Source of the DNA: a virus
DNA: 41,029 nucleotides
Strand: one strand, 5' to 3'
IMG/VR virus record: IMGVR_UViG_3300031746_000059
Span: 1-41,029 of that record
Shown here: one piece after another, positions 1 to 6,006 of the stretch
How positions within the stretch are numbered: position 1 is the first letter of the stretch
How the letters are laid out: the number at the start of each line of letters is the position of its first letter
Notes under the pieces: generated by a model
The model's database searches: none
The model's input: the letters and a program-made list of their open reading frames with translations, nothing else
Told to the model about the DNA's origin: nothing
Program-made: the position numbers and the translations under genes

Positions 1-286
1 AGCCAGAAATAAAATCATTAGTAAACCTTTGTTCATTTTTATTAAATGGCATCTTTAGGTACATAGAAAGCAAATCAATTGATTCTTGCTCTACCTCTAC
101 ACCTTTTTTCATTTGCTTGGTTTGTATGTCTTTTTTACGGCCATATTTTTCAGCTATATAGACATCTAATAAATGTTTTTGAGCTGTTTTAGATAACAAT
201 CCGGCTTCTTTATCAGCCTTTGTTACGGGTTCGGTCATTAAATACCCTACAGAGCTTGCTCTGATGTGTGTGTCATTCCATTGCAT
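1..286 (-). CDS. YqaJ-like recombination exonuclease, 3' end outside window
   Basis: Ninety-five N-terminal codons are visible; the gene runs off the left edge. The start is the ATG at 286-284, two bases after the stop of the upstream gene, so the two are co-transcribed and probably coupled. The protein opens MQWNDTHIRASSVGYLMT, then has LLSKTAQKHLLDVYIAEKYGR, TKQMKKGVEVEQESIDLL and a final NEQRFTNDFISG. This order (R-x-S-x2-G-x-LM near the start, a YGR segment, a (K)G-x2-x-E-x-E helix, then an N-D-x-I-x-G strand leading into the catalytic D/E-x-K region) is what I know from YqaJ/lambda-exo-type PD-(D/E)XK viral recombinases in Bacteroidota phages. The acidic catalytic residues lie beyond the edge, so activity cannot be judged. 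Such enzymes resect double-strand ends for single-strand annealing and fit with SSB and NinG in this window. Confidence 0.62.
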   Translation of the reverse strand, partial: MQWNDTHIRASSVGYLMTEPVTKADKEAGLLSKTAQKHLLDVYIAEKYGRKKDIQTKQMKKGVEVEQESIDLLSMYLKMPFNKNEQRFTNDFISG

Positions 287-288
287 AA

Positions 289-654
289 TTACAGTGTTTT
301 AAATTTATTATTATAGTGTTCTAGTAACTCCGGATTGCTTTTACTCATCAATTCCCAGGCTTTTAATTCATTTTTTGTCTTACATGAATTAATAAAGTCT
401 TTAGTTTTTTCAACTAATGATTTTTTTGATTGAGTAGGTATTACTTCTTCAGAAATTTGTTCATCATAAAAATACCCTAGATTTTTTAATCTAACCACGC
501 TTTGTTTGTGATATTCTTCTACCAATTCCCTAGCAGTGTCTAAAGCTGCATTAGCCGAATCTCCTTCATTAAGGGAAAATTCAACGCCAATTTTTTCAGA
601 AGAATAATTGCCTAAATTAAATGTTCTAGTGTAGTTAACGGTTTGGATGTGCAT
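289..654 (-). CDS. Conserved-looking hypothetical protein upstream of exonuclease
   Basis: A 121-residue protein starting MHIQTVNYTRTFNLGNYSSEKIGVEF in its first 26 residues, with a predicted beta-rich N-terminal part and a helical, Lys/Glu-rich C-terminal half (KKSLVEKTKDFINSCKTKNELKAWELM, about residues 77-103). No signal peptide or membrane segment. The first half (strand FNLGNYSSEKIGVE, then ALDTARELVEEYHKQ) looks like a small fold I associate with proteins next to phage exonucleases, but I cannot name a family or function. It ends two bases before the exonuclease start, so a role in recombination or as an exonuclease partner is an inference from position only. The start ATG at 654-652 lies 12 bases after the stop of the preceding gene. 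Confidence 0.7.
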   Translation of the reverse strand: MHIQTVNYTRTFNLGNYSSEKIGVEFSLNEGDSANAALDTARELVEEYHKQSVVRLKNLGYFYDEQISEEVIPTQSKKSLVEKTKDFINSCKTKNELKAWELMSKSNPELLEHYNNKFKTL

Positions 655-666
655 ATGTGTTGGTTT

Positions 667-864
667 TTATTTTACTCTAGATACGGTGGTAATACCATCT
701 ACGTATTTAATCTTAAACAACTTGTCTTTGTGGGCTTCTTTCTTTTTTAAATTTGAAACCATTACCATTACTGAGGTATATGGGTTTTCAAAACGTAAAT
801 GTTCTCCTAATGCTAATTCAGCTACTTTGCTTGAAACTGATTCTGGATCTATTTTTCTTGCCAT
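667..864 (-). CDS. Small basic hypothetical protein (65 aa)
   Basis: The open frame extends upstream to 1059, but I chose the ATG at 864-862 because the upstream part is AT-rich, low-complexity and crosses a GC hairpin (973-994), while a compact protein begins at MARKIDPESVSSKVAELAL. It is 65 residues, rich in Lys and Val, with a helix (residues 7-20) followed by beta-type sequence SVMVMVSNL and a basic end KLFKIKYVDGITTVSRVK. The next gene starts 12 bases downstream, so it is the first gene of the leftward recombination operon. Function not recognised; the size and charge would suit a nucleic-acid-associated accessory protein, but that is a guess. I found no convincing TAnnTTTG promoter directly upstream on this strand. 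Confidence 0.55.
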   Translation of the reverse strand: MARKIDPESVSSKVAELALGEHLRFENPYTSVMVMVSNLKKKEAHKDKLFKIKYVDGITTVSRVK

Positions 865-912
865 TTTATATATTTTTTGTAAAATTAATTTAATTAATTT
901 AATTAAAAAAAT

Positions 913-928
913 AAATTTAATTAAATTT
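913..928. repeat. 16-bp perfect palindrome upstream of TATATTTG box
   Basis: AAATTTAATTAAATTT reads the same on both strands. Its inner ATTTAATTAAAT (915-926) recurs as a perfect palindrome at 2503-2514 inside the leftward early promoter, and in both places it ends exactly 4 bp before the -7 box in the direction of transcription. This is a possible operator shared by two promoters. The caution is that the region is very AT-rich, so chance palindromes are common. Confidence 0.35.
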
Positions 929-930
929 TG

Positions 931-938
931 TATATTTG
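931..938 (+). promoter_or_regulatory. TATATTTG -7-like box on + strand
   Basis: Matches the Bacteroidota -7 consensus TAnnTTTG. No TTG lies 18-21 bp upstream; that place is taken by the palindrome at 913-928. The only thing downstream on this strand is a hairpin-terminator at 973-1000, so if active it would make a very short RNA running opposite to the leader of the gene at 864-667. Confidence 0.35.
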
Positions 939-943
939 TGCTG

Positions 944-1000
944 CATATAGCAAGTGTTAACGGTTTAATCTCGCCCTTCGTTTCTACGAGGGGCTTTTTA
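944..1000 (+). ncRNA. Candidate small RNA (promoter-to-terminator unit)
   Basis: Bounded by the TATATTTG box (start expected about 944) and by a terminator hairpin with T-tract ending at 1000, giving a transcript of roughly 55 bases with no open frame. It would lie antisense to the region just upstream of the leftward recombination operon, so it could act in cis on that leader or simply be an abortive control RNA. Transcription has not been shown; the call rests only on the spacing of the two signals. Confidence 0.28.
973..1000 (+). terminator. Rho-independent terminator hairpin
   Basis: GCCCTTCG (973-980) pairs with CGAGGGGC (987-994) as an 8-bp stem with one G-T pair and a 6-base loop TTTCTA, followed directly by TTTTTA (995-1000). 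The T-tract is on the + strand only; the other strand lacks one. No + strand gene lies upstream, which is why a short noncoding transcript is suggested. Confidence 0.6.
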
Positions 1001-1110
1001 TTCACCTTATTTACCCTTTCACGTTTCCGTAAACAGCTTAAAAATGTGAACACTATCAAAACTTGCAGAGTTTACATTTTTTGCTAATAGCGTAGTATTA
1101 CTACCTGATT

Positions 1111-1220
1111 AGTAAAGTCTTAGCTTTACTTTGTGTAAAGTTTGGTCAAGCTTTACCTTTACTTTGTTACATATTTATATATAAAAGTAACATTTGCGCC
1201 TATATATTTTACTTTGCGCC
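1111..1220. repeat. Cluster of CTTTAC hexamers and TTTGCGCC repeats
   Basis: CTTTAC occurs at 1124-1129, 1151-1156 and 1157-1162 on the + strand and as GTAAAG at 1112-1117 and 1135-1140, with a variant TTTTAC at 1207-1212. The longer form TTTACTTTG occurs at 1125-1133, 1158-1166 and 1208-1216. AGTAAAG/CTTTACT at 1111-1130 can form a hairpin. TTTGCGCC occurs at 1193-1200 and 1213-1220. This resembles iterons or protein-binding sites, but spacing is irregular. Confidence 0.5.
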
Positions 1221-1277
1221 CATAAAGTATCTTATAAGTCACAAATCTGCCTAAAATTGTGACATTTATGACAAGTT

Positions 1278-1312
1278 TTTATAATTTTAATGCATCAAAA
1301 GTTTATAATTTT
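1278..1312. repeat. 11-bp direct repeat
   Basis: TTTATAATTTT occurs at 1278-1288 and again at 1302-1312, 24 bp apart start to start, in the noncoding region. It may belong to the same origin or control element as the CTTTAC cluster upstream. Confidence 0.5.
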
Positions 1313-1326
1313 GACACATGTTTGAA

Positions 1327-1374
1327 TTTATCAATCAAAAAACCCATATTTTGACTTATTTATTGATTGATAAA
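1327..1374. repeat. Perfect 12-bp inverted repeat, 24-base spacer
   Basis: TTTATCAATCAA (1327-1338) is the exact inverse complement of TTGATTGATAAA (1363-1374). It directly abuts the T-tract of the leftward terminator, so it could be a binding site for a dimeric protein, a cruciform, or a 3' RNA structure on read-through transcripts. It is not followed by a T-tract of its own. Confidence 0.6.
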
Positions 1375-1403
1375 AAACCTCCCAGTATAGAAATACAGGA
1401 GGG
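1372..1403 (-). terminator. Rho-independent terminator of the ninG operon
   Basis: On the minus strand CCTCC/GGAGG arms (1398-1402 with 1378-1382) plus an inner GTAT/ATAC stem (1393-1396 with 1385-1388) form an interrupted hairpin with a 4-base loop, followed by TTTTTTA. It lies about 20 bases after the stop codon of the NinG-like gene, so it closes that operon. Confidence 0.7.
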
Positions 1404-1423
1404 ATATTTACTATAAAAAACCG

Positions 1424-1969
1424 TCAACCAATATTTATAAACTTCTTTTTTACTAAATTAAGCTTTGCTCTATATTCTAAAATTAAGGCTTTTAATTCTT
1501 CTCTAGTTGGCCTTACCGGTTGCCTAGCAGTTTCTCTTAAATATTCCACCAATGCACCATTTTCATCATGTAACTTATTCTCAAATTCTTCTATGTTGCC
1601 GGTTTTAAAGTAATTACATTCCATACATTGTGGCTTACAATTAGATTCCATCCACCTGGTTCCTAAGTTAGATCTACCCATAAAATGGCCACACTGTATT
1701 TCTGCAATTGTATGTTTGCCTGCACATGTATAACATTCAACTACACCGCTTTTATCGGCATGTTTATTTCTAATGTATTGGCTAAATACATGATCCAAGT
1801 CTTGAACTAAATTATTAAAACTTTCAGAATCATCTTCAAATTCAACCATTCGCTTTTGCGTAGAAGCTATGGTAGCGCATTGTTTACACATTTTTTTTGA
1901 AAAATGATAATCAATGTTACCACAATTTATACAACGCTTTTTCTTAACTATTATTGTTGAGTTTCTCAT
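1424..1969 (-). CDS. ninG: NinG/Rap-like recombination nuclease
   Basis: A 181-residue protein with the layout of the lambda NinG (Rap) family, whose members process recombination intermediates, including Holliday and D-loop junctions. Visible features in order: an N-terminal zinc-ribbon-like CxxC pair (C13, C16 and C28, C31), an acidic linker, a helix, a second CYTC (C79, C82), the signature IQCGHFMGRS (C93, H95, R99), TRW at 104-106, N110, and CKPQCMECN (C111, C115, C118) followed by KTGN. These His/Cys/Asn positions are those of an HNH-type zinc-bound nuclease core. Length is close to the usual family size. Its ATG overlaps the stop of the upstream gene (ATGA), so translation is coupled. 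It works with the exonuclease and SSB in phage recombination. It ends in a clear terminator. Confidence 0.85.
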   Translation of the reverse strand: MRNSTIIVKKKRCINCGNIDYHFSKKMCKQCATIASTQKRMVEFEDDSESFNNLVQDLDHVFSQYIRNKHADKSGVVECYTCAGKHTIAEIQCGHFMGRSNLGTRWMESNCKPQCMECNYFKTGNIEEFENKLHDENGALVEYLRETARQPVRPTREELKALILEYRAKLNLVKKKFINIG

Positions 1970-2166
1970 ATTTTTTCAAGTGCGTTTTTTACATTACACC
2001 AATAAAACAAATCTTCTGGGTTATTACTTTTTAATTCAATTTCTTTTTGGACATATGATATAGCACTACTTTTGGCTTTAATAATTCTATTTTCAAAATC
2101 AGTTACTTTATCTTTTAAAAAAAAATTTAAATACAACTTAATTGCTTTAGCTTGATAGCCTTCCAT
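1966..2166 (-). CDS. Small hypothetical protein (66 aa)
   Basis: Sixty-six residues starting MEGYQAKAIKLYLNFFLKD; mostly helical, with alternating Lys and hydrophobic residues and one Trp-Cys pair near the end (YWCNVKNALEKI). No domain recognised. Its start overlaps the stop of the upstream 42-residue gene (TAATG) and its stop overlaps the ninG start (ATGA), so it is a real, translationally coupled member of the leftward operon. Function unknown. Confidence 0.65.
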   Translation of the reverse strand: MEGYQAKAIKLYLNFFLKDKVTDFENRIIKAKSSAISYVQKEIELKSNNPEDLFYWCNVKNALEKI

Positions 2167-2294
2167 TATTCTTTTAGTTTATGCAATACTCCATTTATAA
2201 ATCTATATTTACCAATATACTTTCCTTTCTTCCATACTTCAATTATCATATCTAACCTTCTAGCAATATCGTATATTAATTCTCTATTTTCCAT
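2166..2294 (-). CDS. Very small coupled protein (42 aa)
   Basis: Forty-two residues, MENRELIYDIARRLDMIIEV at the start, then basic aromatic sequence (WKKGKYIGKYRF). It is linked on both sides by one-base TAATG overlaps: its ATG (2294-2292) overlaps the stop of the 60-residue gene, and its stop overlaps the ATG of the 66-residue gene. This perfect chaining, and sequence with sensible helical heptads, is the main evidence that it is translated. It may be a small regulator or accessory protein; no family recognised. Confidence 0.55.
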   Translation of the reverse strand: MENRELIYDIARRLDMIIEVWKKGKYIGKYRFINGVLHKLKE

Positions 2295-2476
2295 TAATAC
2301 CATTTTAATTTTTCAGGTGATAACTTTTCTTTTAATAAATCATTTAAGGTTAATTTATCAATATACGCTACTTTATTATTTTTTTTAGACTCTATTAGAT
2401 ACTTATCTTTTGTAACTTTTTCTATTTTGTAATAAACAAAATTTATATTTATTACCTTGGTTTGTCCAGTTTCCAT
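2294..2476 (-). CDS. Small hypothetical protein (60 aa), first gene of leftward operon
   Basis: Starts METGQTKVININFVYYKIEK, then VTKDKYLIESKKNNKVAYIDKL; a compact beta-rich, Lys-rich protein with a short helical end. Its start is about 14 bases from the -7 box of the leftward promoter at 2491-2519, so it is the promoter-proximal gene of the operon that ends with ninG. The next gene overlaps its stop by one base. Not recognised; the position suggests an early-expressed accessory or host-takeover protein (inference). Confidence 0.62.
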   Translation of the reverse strand: METGQTKVININFVYYKIEKVTKDKYLIESKKNNKVAYIDKLTLNDLLKEKLSPEKLKWY

Positions 2477-2490
2477 AACAATTATTTCAA

Positions 2491-2519
2491 CAAAGATAAT
2501 TAATTTAATTAAATCACAA
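2491..2519 (-). promoter_or_regulatory. Leftward early promoter (Bacteroidota type)
   Basis: Read on the minus strand: TTG (2519-2517), an 18-bp spacer, then TATCTTTG (2498-2491), matching TAnnTTTG. The spacer contains the perfect palindrome ATTTAATTAAAT (2503-2514). It drives the operon 2476 to 1424 and lies 28 bp from the start of the divergent rightward promoter, so a single regulator could control both. Confidence 0.75.
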
Positions 2520-2547
2520 AATTATTTTAAAAAAAAGTTAAAAATAT

Positions 2548-2577
2548 TTGGGAATATAAAAAATAAGACTATTTTTG
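2548..2577 (+). promoter_or_regulatory. Rightward early promoter (Bacteroidota type)
   Basis: TTG (2548-2550), 19-bp spacer, TATTTTTG (2570-2577), matching TAnnTTTG. The expected start of transcription is about 2583, which falls after a possible in-frame TTG codon at 2575 and so supports the ATG at 2602 as the start of the first gene. It would drive the regulator and replication genes. Confidence 0.75.
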
Positions 2578-2601
2578 TCATCCAATAATCAAAACAAATT
2601 T

Positions 2602-2799
2602 ATGGAAATCAAAACAGAATTAAAGCTTCATGAGAAAATAAAAGAAGCTTTAGATGGCCGTACACAAAGGTGGCTATCATTAAACGCAAAGATACCAGAA
2701 TCGGAATTATCTCGCAAGATGCAGGGTAAATTATTATTTACAGATGCAGAAATAGCTCGTATTAACGAAGCTTTGAAAACCGATTTAATTAACGATTAA
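2602..2799 (+). CDS. Small helix-turn-helix regulator (Cro/CI-like)
   Basis: Sixty-five residues from the ATG at 2602. An in-frame TTG at 2575 was rejected because it lies inside the promoter -7 box. After a first helix (LKLHEKIKEALDG) comes a helix-turn-helix pattern: WLSLNAKIPESELSRKMQG, then LLFTDAEIARINEAL, the form seen in Xre/Cro-type domains where a serine/arginine-rich recognition helix is followed by a 'F-T-x-x-E-I-x-x-I-x-x-A-L' helix. It is the first gene of the rightward early unit, next to a divergent promoter pair with a palindrome, so it is a natural candidate for the switch or autorepressor of that region. Phage Cro-like proteins are commonly this size. Specific role is inferred. 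Confidence 0.68.
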   Translation: MEIKTELKLHEKIKEALDGRTQRWLSLNAKIPESELSRKMQGKLLFTDAEIARINEALKTDLIND

Positions 2800-2809
2800 T
2801 TATAACACA

Positions 2810-3556
2810 ATGGCTCGCCCTAAAAAGAATTATTGCGATTACTTCCCTCATGATAGGGATATGAGAAACCATAGAAAGGTTAAAGCCATTCGTACAAAGT
2901 TTGGGCCTATAGGTTATGCTATTTGGTCAATGACTTTAGAATATTTAACCGGTATTGATGGTAATGTATTTGAATATTCAGATGTAGAATTTGAATTAAT
3001 GGCTGGTGACTTTGGAGTTTCTGCTACAGAAATACGGGATGTGGTGGATTACTGCATCAAACTGGATATGTTATTTAATAATAACGACTTTATTAACTCA
3101 GAATCACTTGATGAAAGATTAAAACCAGTATATGAAAAAAGAGGAACAAATAAAGATAAAAGTAAGAAACAACTCCGCGTAAACGGTAAATTTGCTTCTG
3201 TTAATACGGTAACTGACGGAGTTTCTGCTCCAGAAATGCCGCAAAGTAAAGTAAAAGAAAGTAAAGTAAAAGAAATTAAACTAAAGTTTAAGGATAATAT
3301 TTCTTTAACTGAAAATGAGAACCAAAAGCTTGTTTCTGAATTTGGTAAAGACACGATTGATAAAGCTTATGAATTTTTATCATCATATAAGATTGAAAAG
3401 TCTTATACTACAAAATCGGATTACCTAACAATACGTAGATGGGTGCTAGAGGCTGTAAATAAGCCAAATAAGACACTTTCTCAGCAAAATAGTAATAACC
3501 CTTATCAACAACAATTAGAGGCCGCTAGAAGGGCTTATAAACCAATTTCTGAATAA
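2810..3556 (+). CDS. DUF4373 (Lin1244/Lin1753-like) replication protein
   Basis: A 248-residue protein. Residues 1-110 carry the Lin1244/Lin1753-type N-terminal domain: MARPKKNYCDYFPHDRDMRN, then KVKAIRTKFGPIGYAIWSM and the helix EIRDVVDYCIKLDMLF. The middle is a basic, charged linker (NKDKSKKQLRV; KVKESKVKEIKLKFK). The C-terminal part (about 165-225) has FGKDTIDKAYEFLSSYK and TTKSDYLTIRRWVLEAV, resembling the DnaD/DnaT-type end of phage helicase-loading or initiator proteins. It overlaps the downstream primase-helicase start by one base (TAATG), which supports joint action at the origin. The initiator or loader role is inferred from family context. Confidence 0.75.
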   Translation: MARPKKNYCDYFPHDRDMRNHRKVKAIRTKFGPIGYAIWSMTLEYLTGIDGNVFEYSDVEFELMAGDFGVSATEIRDVVDYCIKLDMLFNNNDFINSESLDERLKPVYEKRGTNKDKSKKQLRVNGKFASVNTVTDGVSAPEMPQSKVKESKVKEIKLKFKDNISLTENENQKLVSEFGKDTIDKAYEFLSSYKIEKSYTTKSDYLTIRRWVLEAVNKPNKTLSQQNSNNPYQQQLEAARRAYKPISE

Positions 3557-5418
3557 TGATAACAATTTTTAAAAACATTTTTAGCAAAGAGCCTCATTTT
3601 ATAACTGTAGAAAAGGCTCTTGAAAGGATTAAATTAGGTGCAAGTAAGCAACTAGTTTTGGATATTAGATTGGCTTTGGACAAGGAAAAAGCAAATAAGC
3701 TTAAACTTAACCTACCATCAATTTGCTTTAGTGGTAAATTTCGCCAAGACAGGAAAGATGAACAACTTATTCAACATAGTGGGTTTATTGTTCTTGATTT
3801 TGATGATATTTCTGATTTAAGGGATAAGCAAACCGAAATCATTTCTAATAGTTTTATCTATTCTTGTTGGGTAAGTCCTTCCGGTAATGGATTAAAAGCT
3901 TTGGTTAAAGTTGCTGATGGTAAAAAACATAGAGAACATTTTCAATCTTTACAGGATATTTTTCCTGAAATTGATAGAAGTGGGATAAATGTAAGCAGGG
4001 TTTGTTACGAAAGTTTTGATCCAGATATTTACATAAACGAAAATGCTGAAGTATTTACAAAGGCAAAGAAGGTTGAAAAAGTAGTAGTATCTGAAACGGA
4101 AAATTTAGATGATAATGAAAATTTTCGTAGAATTTTAAAATGGTTAACTAACAAAAATGATGCTTTTGTAACTGGAGAAAGAAATACATATATTTTTAAA
4201 TTAGCATCTGCTTGTTGTAGATTTGGTATTGGAGAAGAATCAGCATTAGGTTTAATATCTACAGAATACACTGTTAGCAATGATTTTACAATGTCTGAAA
4301 TGAGGAGTGCTGTTAAGAGTGGATATAGGGCAAATAAAAACAATTTTGGTACTGCGTCAATACAAAAAGAGAAACTTGTAAGTAAAACTACTAATTACGA
4401 AATTGATGTTAAAAAAGAATTTACAGAAGAATTTGGAGAGAGTTACAGAGTTGAAGATGTGGTATATGGAATTGATGTAAAAGATAGAGCATTGTATATC
4501 AATCAGAAGGGATTTGATAAAGTTTTAGGATTTGGAATACAGCAATTAGATTATCTTTTTAAACCAAAAAGAGGTGAAATTACATTACTTACCGGTATTG
4601 GTAACTACGGTAAAACAGCATGGCAGAAAGCTCAATTACTTATGAGAATGGTTATGTTTGGAGAGAAGGTTGCTACATTTTCACCAGAGGATGTACCAGC
4701 TGAAGAATATTTCCACGATTATGTTGAAATGCTTTTAGGTTGTGAGTGTACGCCATATAATCCTAATAGACCTTCCGATGATATTTATGAAGCAGCATAT
4801 GATTTTGTATCTAAGCATATTTTTTACATTAGTGCTGAAATGTTATCACCAACACCGCAATATATCAAAGAAAAATTTTTAGAATTAATAGTTCAAGAAA
4901 AAGTTGATTTTTGTTGTATAGATCCATTTAACCAGATGACAAATGATTATAAGGGTTATGGTGGTAGAACAGATAAATACCTTGAAACATTATTAGCAGA
5001 CTTTTCAAGATTTGCTAGAAAAAATGATGTTTATTTTTGGATTATTGCACATCCTAAATTAATGGAAAGAGATAGATCCGGTAATTATAAATGTCCTGAT
5101 GTATTTGATGTTAACGATGGTGCCATGTGGTCAAATAAAATGGACAATATATTAGTTTATCATAGACCATTTGCACAAACAGATCCAAGTAATCCTTTAG
5201 CAGAATTTCATTCAAAGAAAATTAAGAAAAAGAGTGTTGGTAGAAAAGGATTTATGATGCTTGATTATGTATGGGATAGAAGAAGATTTTTTGTAGAAGG
5301 TAGAGATATTTTACAAGAATTATTAAACACTAAAAAAATGGATTTTTGGAAAAGACAAGAAGCAAATCAATCATGGCTTCCATACAAAGATGAAAATGGA
5401 GAAGAAGTAATATTTTAA
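3556..5418 (+). CDS. VirE_N/BT4734-type primase-like domain fused to RecA-fold helicase
   Basis: A 620-residue two-module replication protein. N-terminal module (about 30-165): VirE_N/BT4734 domain, related to archaeo-eukaryotic-type primases, with the acidic strand VLDFDD (D81, D83, D84), SPSGNG (107-112) and the later DRSGINVSRVCYESFDP. A helical middle (about 180-260) resembles the PriCT-like linker seen after such domains. C-terminal module (about 325-580): RecA/DnaB-type ATPase with Walker A GIGNYGKT (347-354), Walker B-type strand DFCCIDP (451-457) and a WIIAHP sensor motif. It probably unwinds and primes DNA at the fork. It overlaps the upstream DUF4373 gene and is followed by SSB. No polymerase gene is visible, so the phage may rely on the host enzyme or carry one elsewhere. 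Confidence 0.82.
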   Translation: MITIFKNIFSKEPHFITVEKALERIKLGASKQLVLDIRLALDKEKANKLKLNLPSICFSGKFRQDRKDEQLIQHSGFIVLDFDDISDLRDKQTEIISNSFIYSCWVSPSGNGLKALVKVADGKKHREHFQSLQDIFPEIDRSGINVSRVCYESFDPDIYINENAEVFTKAKKVEKVVVSETENLDDNENFRRILKWLTNKNDAFVTGERNTYIFKLASACCRFGIGEESALGLISTEYTVSNDFTMSEMRSAVKSGYRANKNNFGTASIQKEKLVSKTTNYEIDVKKEFTEEFGESYRVEDVVYGIDVKDRALYINQKGFDKVLGFGIQQLDYLFKPKRGEITLLTGIGNYGKTAWQKAQLLMRMVMFGEKVATFSPEDVPAEEYFHDYVEMLLGCECTPYNPNRPSDDIYEAAYDFVSKHIFYISAEMLSPTPQYIKEKFLELIVQEKVDFCCIDPFNQMTNDYKGYGGRTDKYLETLLADFSRFARKNDVYFWIIAHPKLMERDRSGNYKCPDVFDVNDGAMWSNKMDNILVYHRPFAQTDPSNPLAEFHSKKIKKKSVGRKGFMMLDYVWDRRRFFVEGRDILQELLNTKKMDFWKRQEANQSWLPYKDENGEEVIF

Positions 5419-5439
5419 TAATAATAAAAACAAAAAACA

Positions 5440-5778
5440 ATGATTAGAATTAGCGTAATCGGAAGATTAGGACAAGATGCAATAGTAAACACAGTGAATG
5501 GTAAAACAGTGATTAATTTCTCAATGGCTTACAGTGAAAAATTTAAAAATCAACAAGGCGAAGATGTAGATAAAACTACATGGGTGTCTTGCGCTTATTG
5601 GACGGACAAATTAAATGTATCAAACTATCTTAAAAAAGGGACTTTGATTTACATGGAAGGAAAGCCAGAAGCTAAAACTTATTTAAACGATAAAACTAAG
5701 GAAACCGTTGCTCAATTACATTCAAGAGTAACAAGTATTCAGTTATTATCAAGTTCAAAAGATGAAAACTTATTATAA
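5440..5778 (+). CDS. ssb: Single-stranded DNA-binding protein
   Basis: A 112-residue OB-fold protein of the bacterial SSB family: MIRISVIGRLGQDA at the start, FSMAYSEKF, TWVSCAYWTDK, LKKGTLIYMEGKPEAKTYLN, and a final strand. It coats ssDNA during replication and recombination. It is shorter than the usual host SSB: the disordered tail is missing and it stops soon after the OB fold with KDENLL, only a rudiment of the DDDIPF-type tip that recruits partner proteins. The leader AAAAACAAAAAACA before the ATG is a typical A-rich Bacteroidota translation start. It lies after the primase-helicase and overlaps the next gene by one base. Confidence 0.92.
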   Translation: MIRISVIGRLGQDAIVNTVNGKTVINFSMAYSEKFKNQQGEDVDKTTWVSCAYWTDKLNVSNYLKKGTLIYMEGKPEAKTYLNDKTKETVAQLHSRVTSIQLLSSSKDENLL

Positions 5779-6002
5779 TGTATATTCACGAATTAACAAC
5801 TATTATTGACGTTGAAACACCATTAGGATATGGAAAAGCAATTGCCTGGATTGACTACGGAAGCCAAACCAACACTGTTTGGAAAGTCATATTATACGAC
5901 AGTGGTATGGTCAGAAACTTTTACGATGATGACATACTCGTACACCCAAATTACATGGATGGTGGACAATTAAATTTAGATTATTTTAAAAACAAAAAAT
6001 AA
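5778..6002 (+). CDS. Small acidic hypothetical protein (74 aa)
   Basis: Starts MYIHELTTIIDVETPLGYGK, then AIAWIDYGSQTNTVWKVIL and NFYDDDILVHPNYMDG. It is beta-rich, aromatic and acidic, with no membrane segment. It looks like a small conserved Bacteroidota phage protein but I cannot give a function. It overlaps the SSB stop by one base (TAATG), so it is translated with SSB. Being placed in the replication unit suggests a DNA-metabolism accessory role (inference only). Confidence 0.7.
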   Translation: MYIHELTTIIDVETPLGYGKAIAWIDYGSQTNTVWKVILYDSGMVRNFYDDDILVHPNYMDGGQLNLDYFKNKK

Positions 6003-6006
6003 TGCT

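Larger units (their letters stand above)
865..1423. other. Noncoding, repeat-rich region; candidate origin/control region
   Basis: No convincing gene on either strand across 559 bases between two leftward transcription units. From left to right it holds: a 16-bp perfect AT palindrome (913-928), a TATATTTG box (931-938), a + strand terminator-like hairpin (973-1000), six copies of CTTTAC or TTTTAC in mixed orientation (1112-1212), TTTGCGCC repeated exactly 20 bp apart (1193-1200, 1213-1220), the inverted pair GTCACAA/TTGTGAC (1238-1244, 1257-1263), an 11-bp direct repeat (1278-1312), a perfect 12-bp inverted repeat (1327-1374), and a minus-strand terminator (1372-1403). The density of short repeats beside recombination and replication genes is what an origin would look like; this is inference. 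Confidence 0.45.

Noticed and set aside
647-1087. 146-codon + frame
   Set aside because: Antisense of the small basic gene and noncoding DNA, crosses the terminator hairpin, Cys/Phe-rich low-complexity product.
2575-2601. TTG start for the HTH gene
   Set aside because: It lies within the promoter -7 box and upstream of the expected transcript start; the ATG at 2602 is better.
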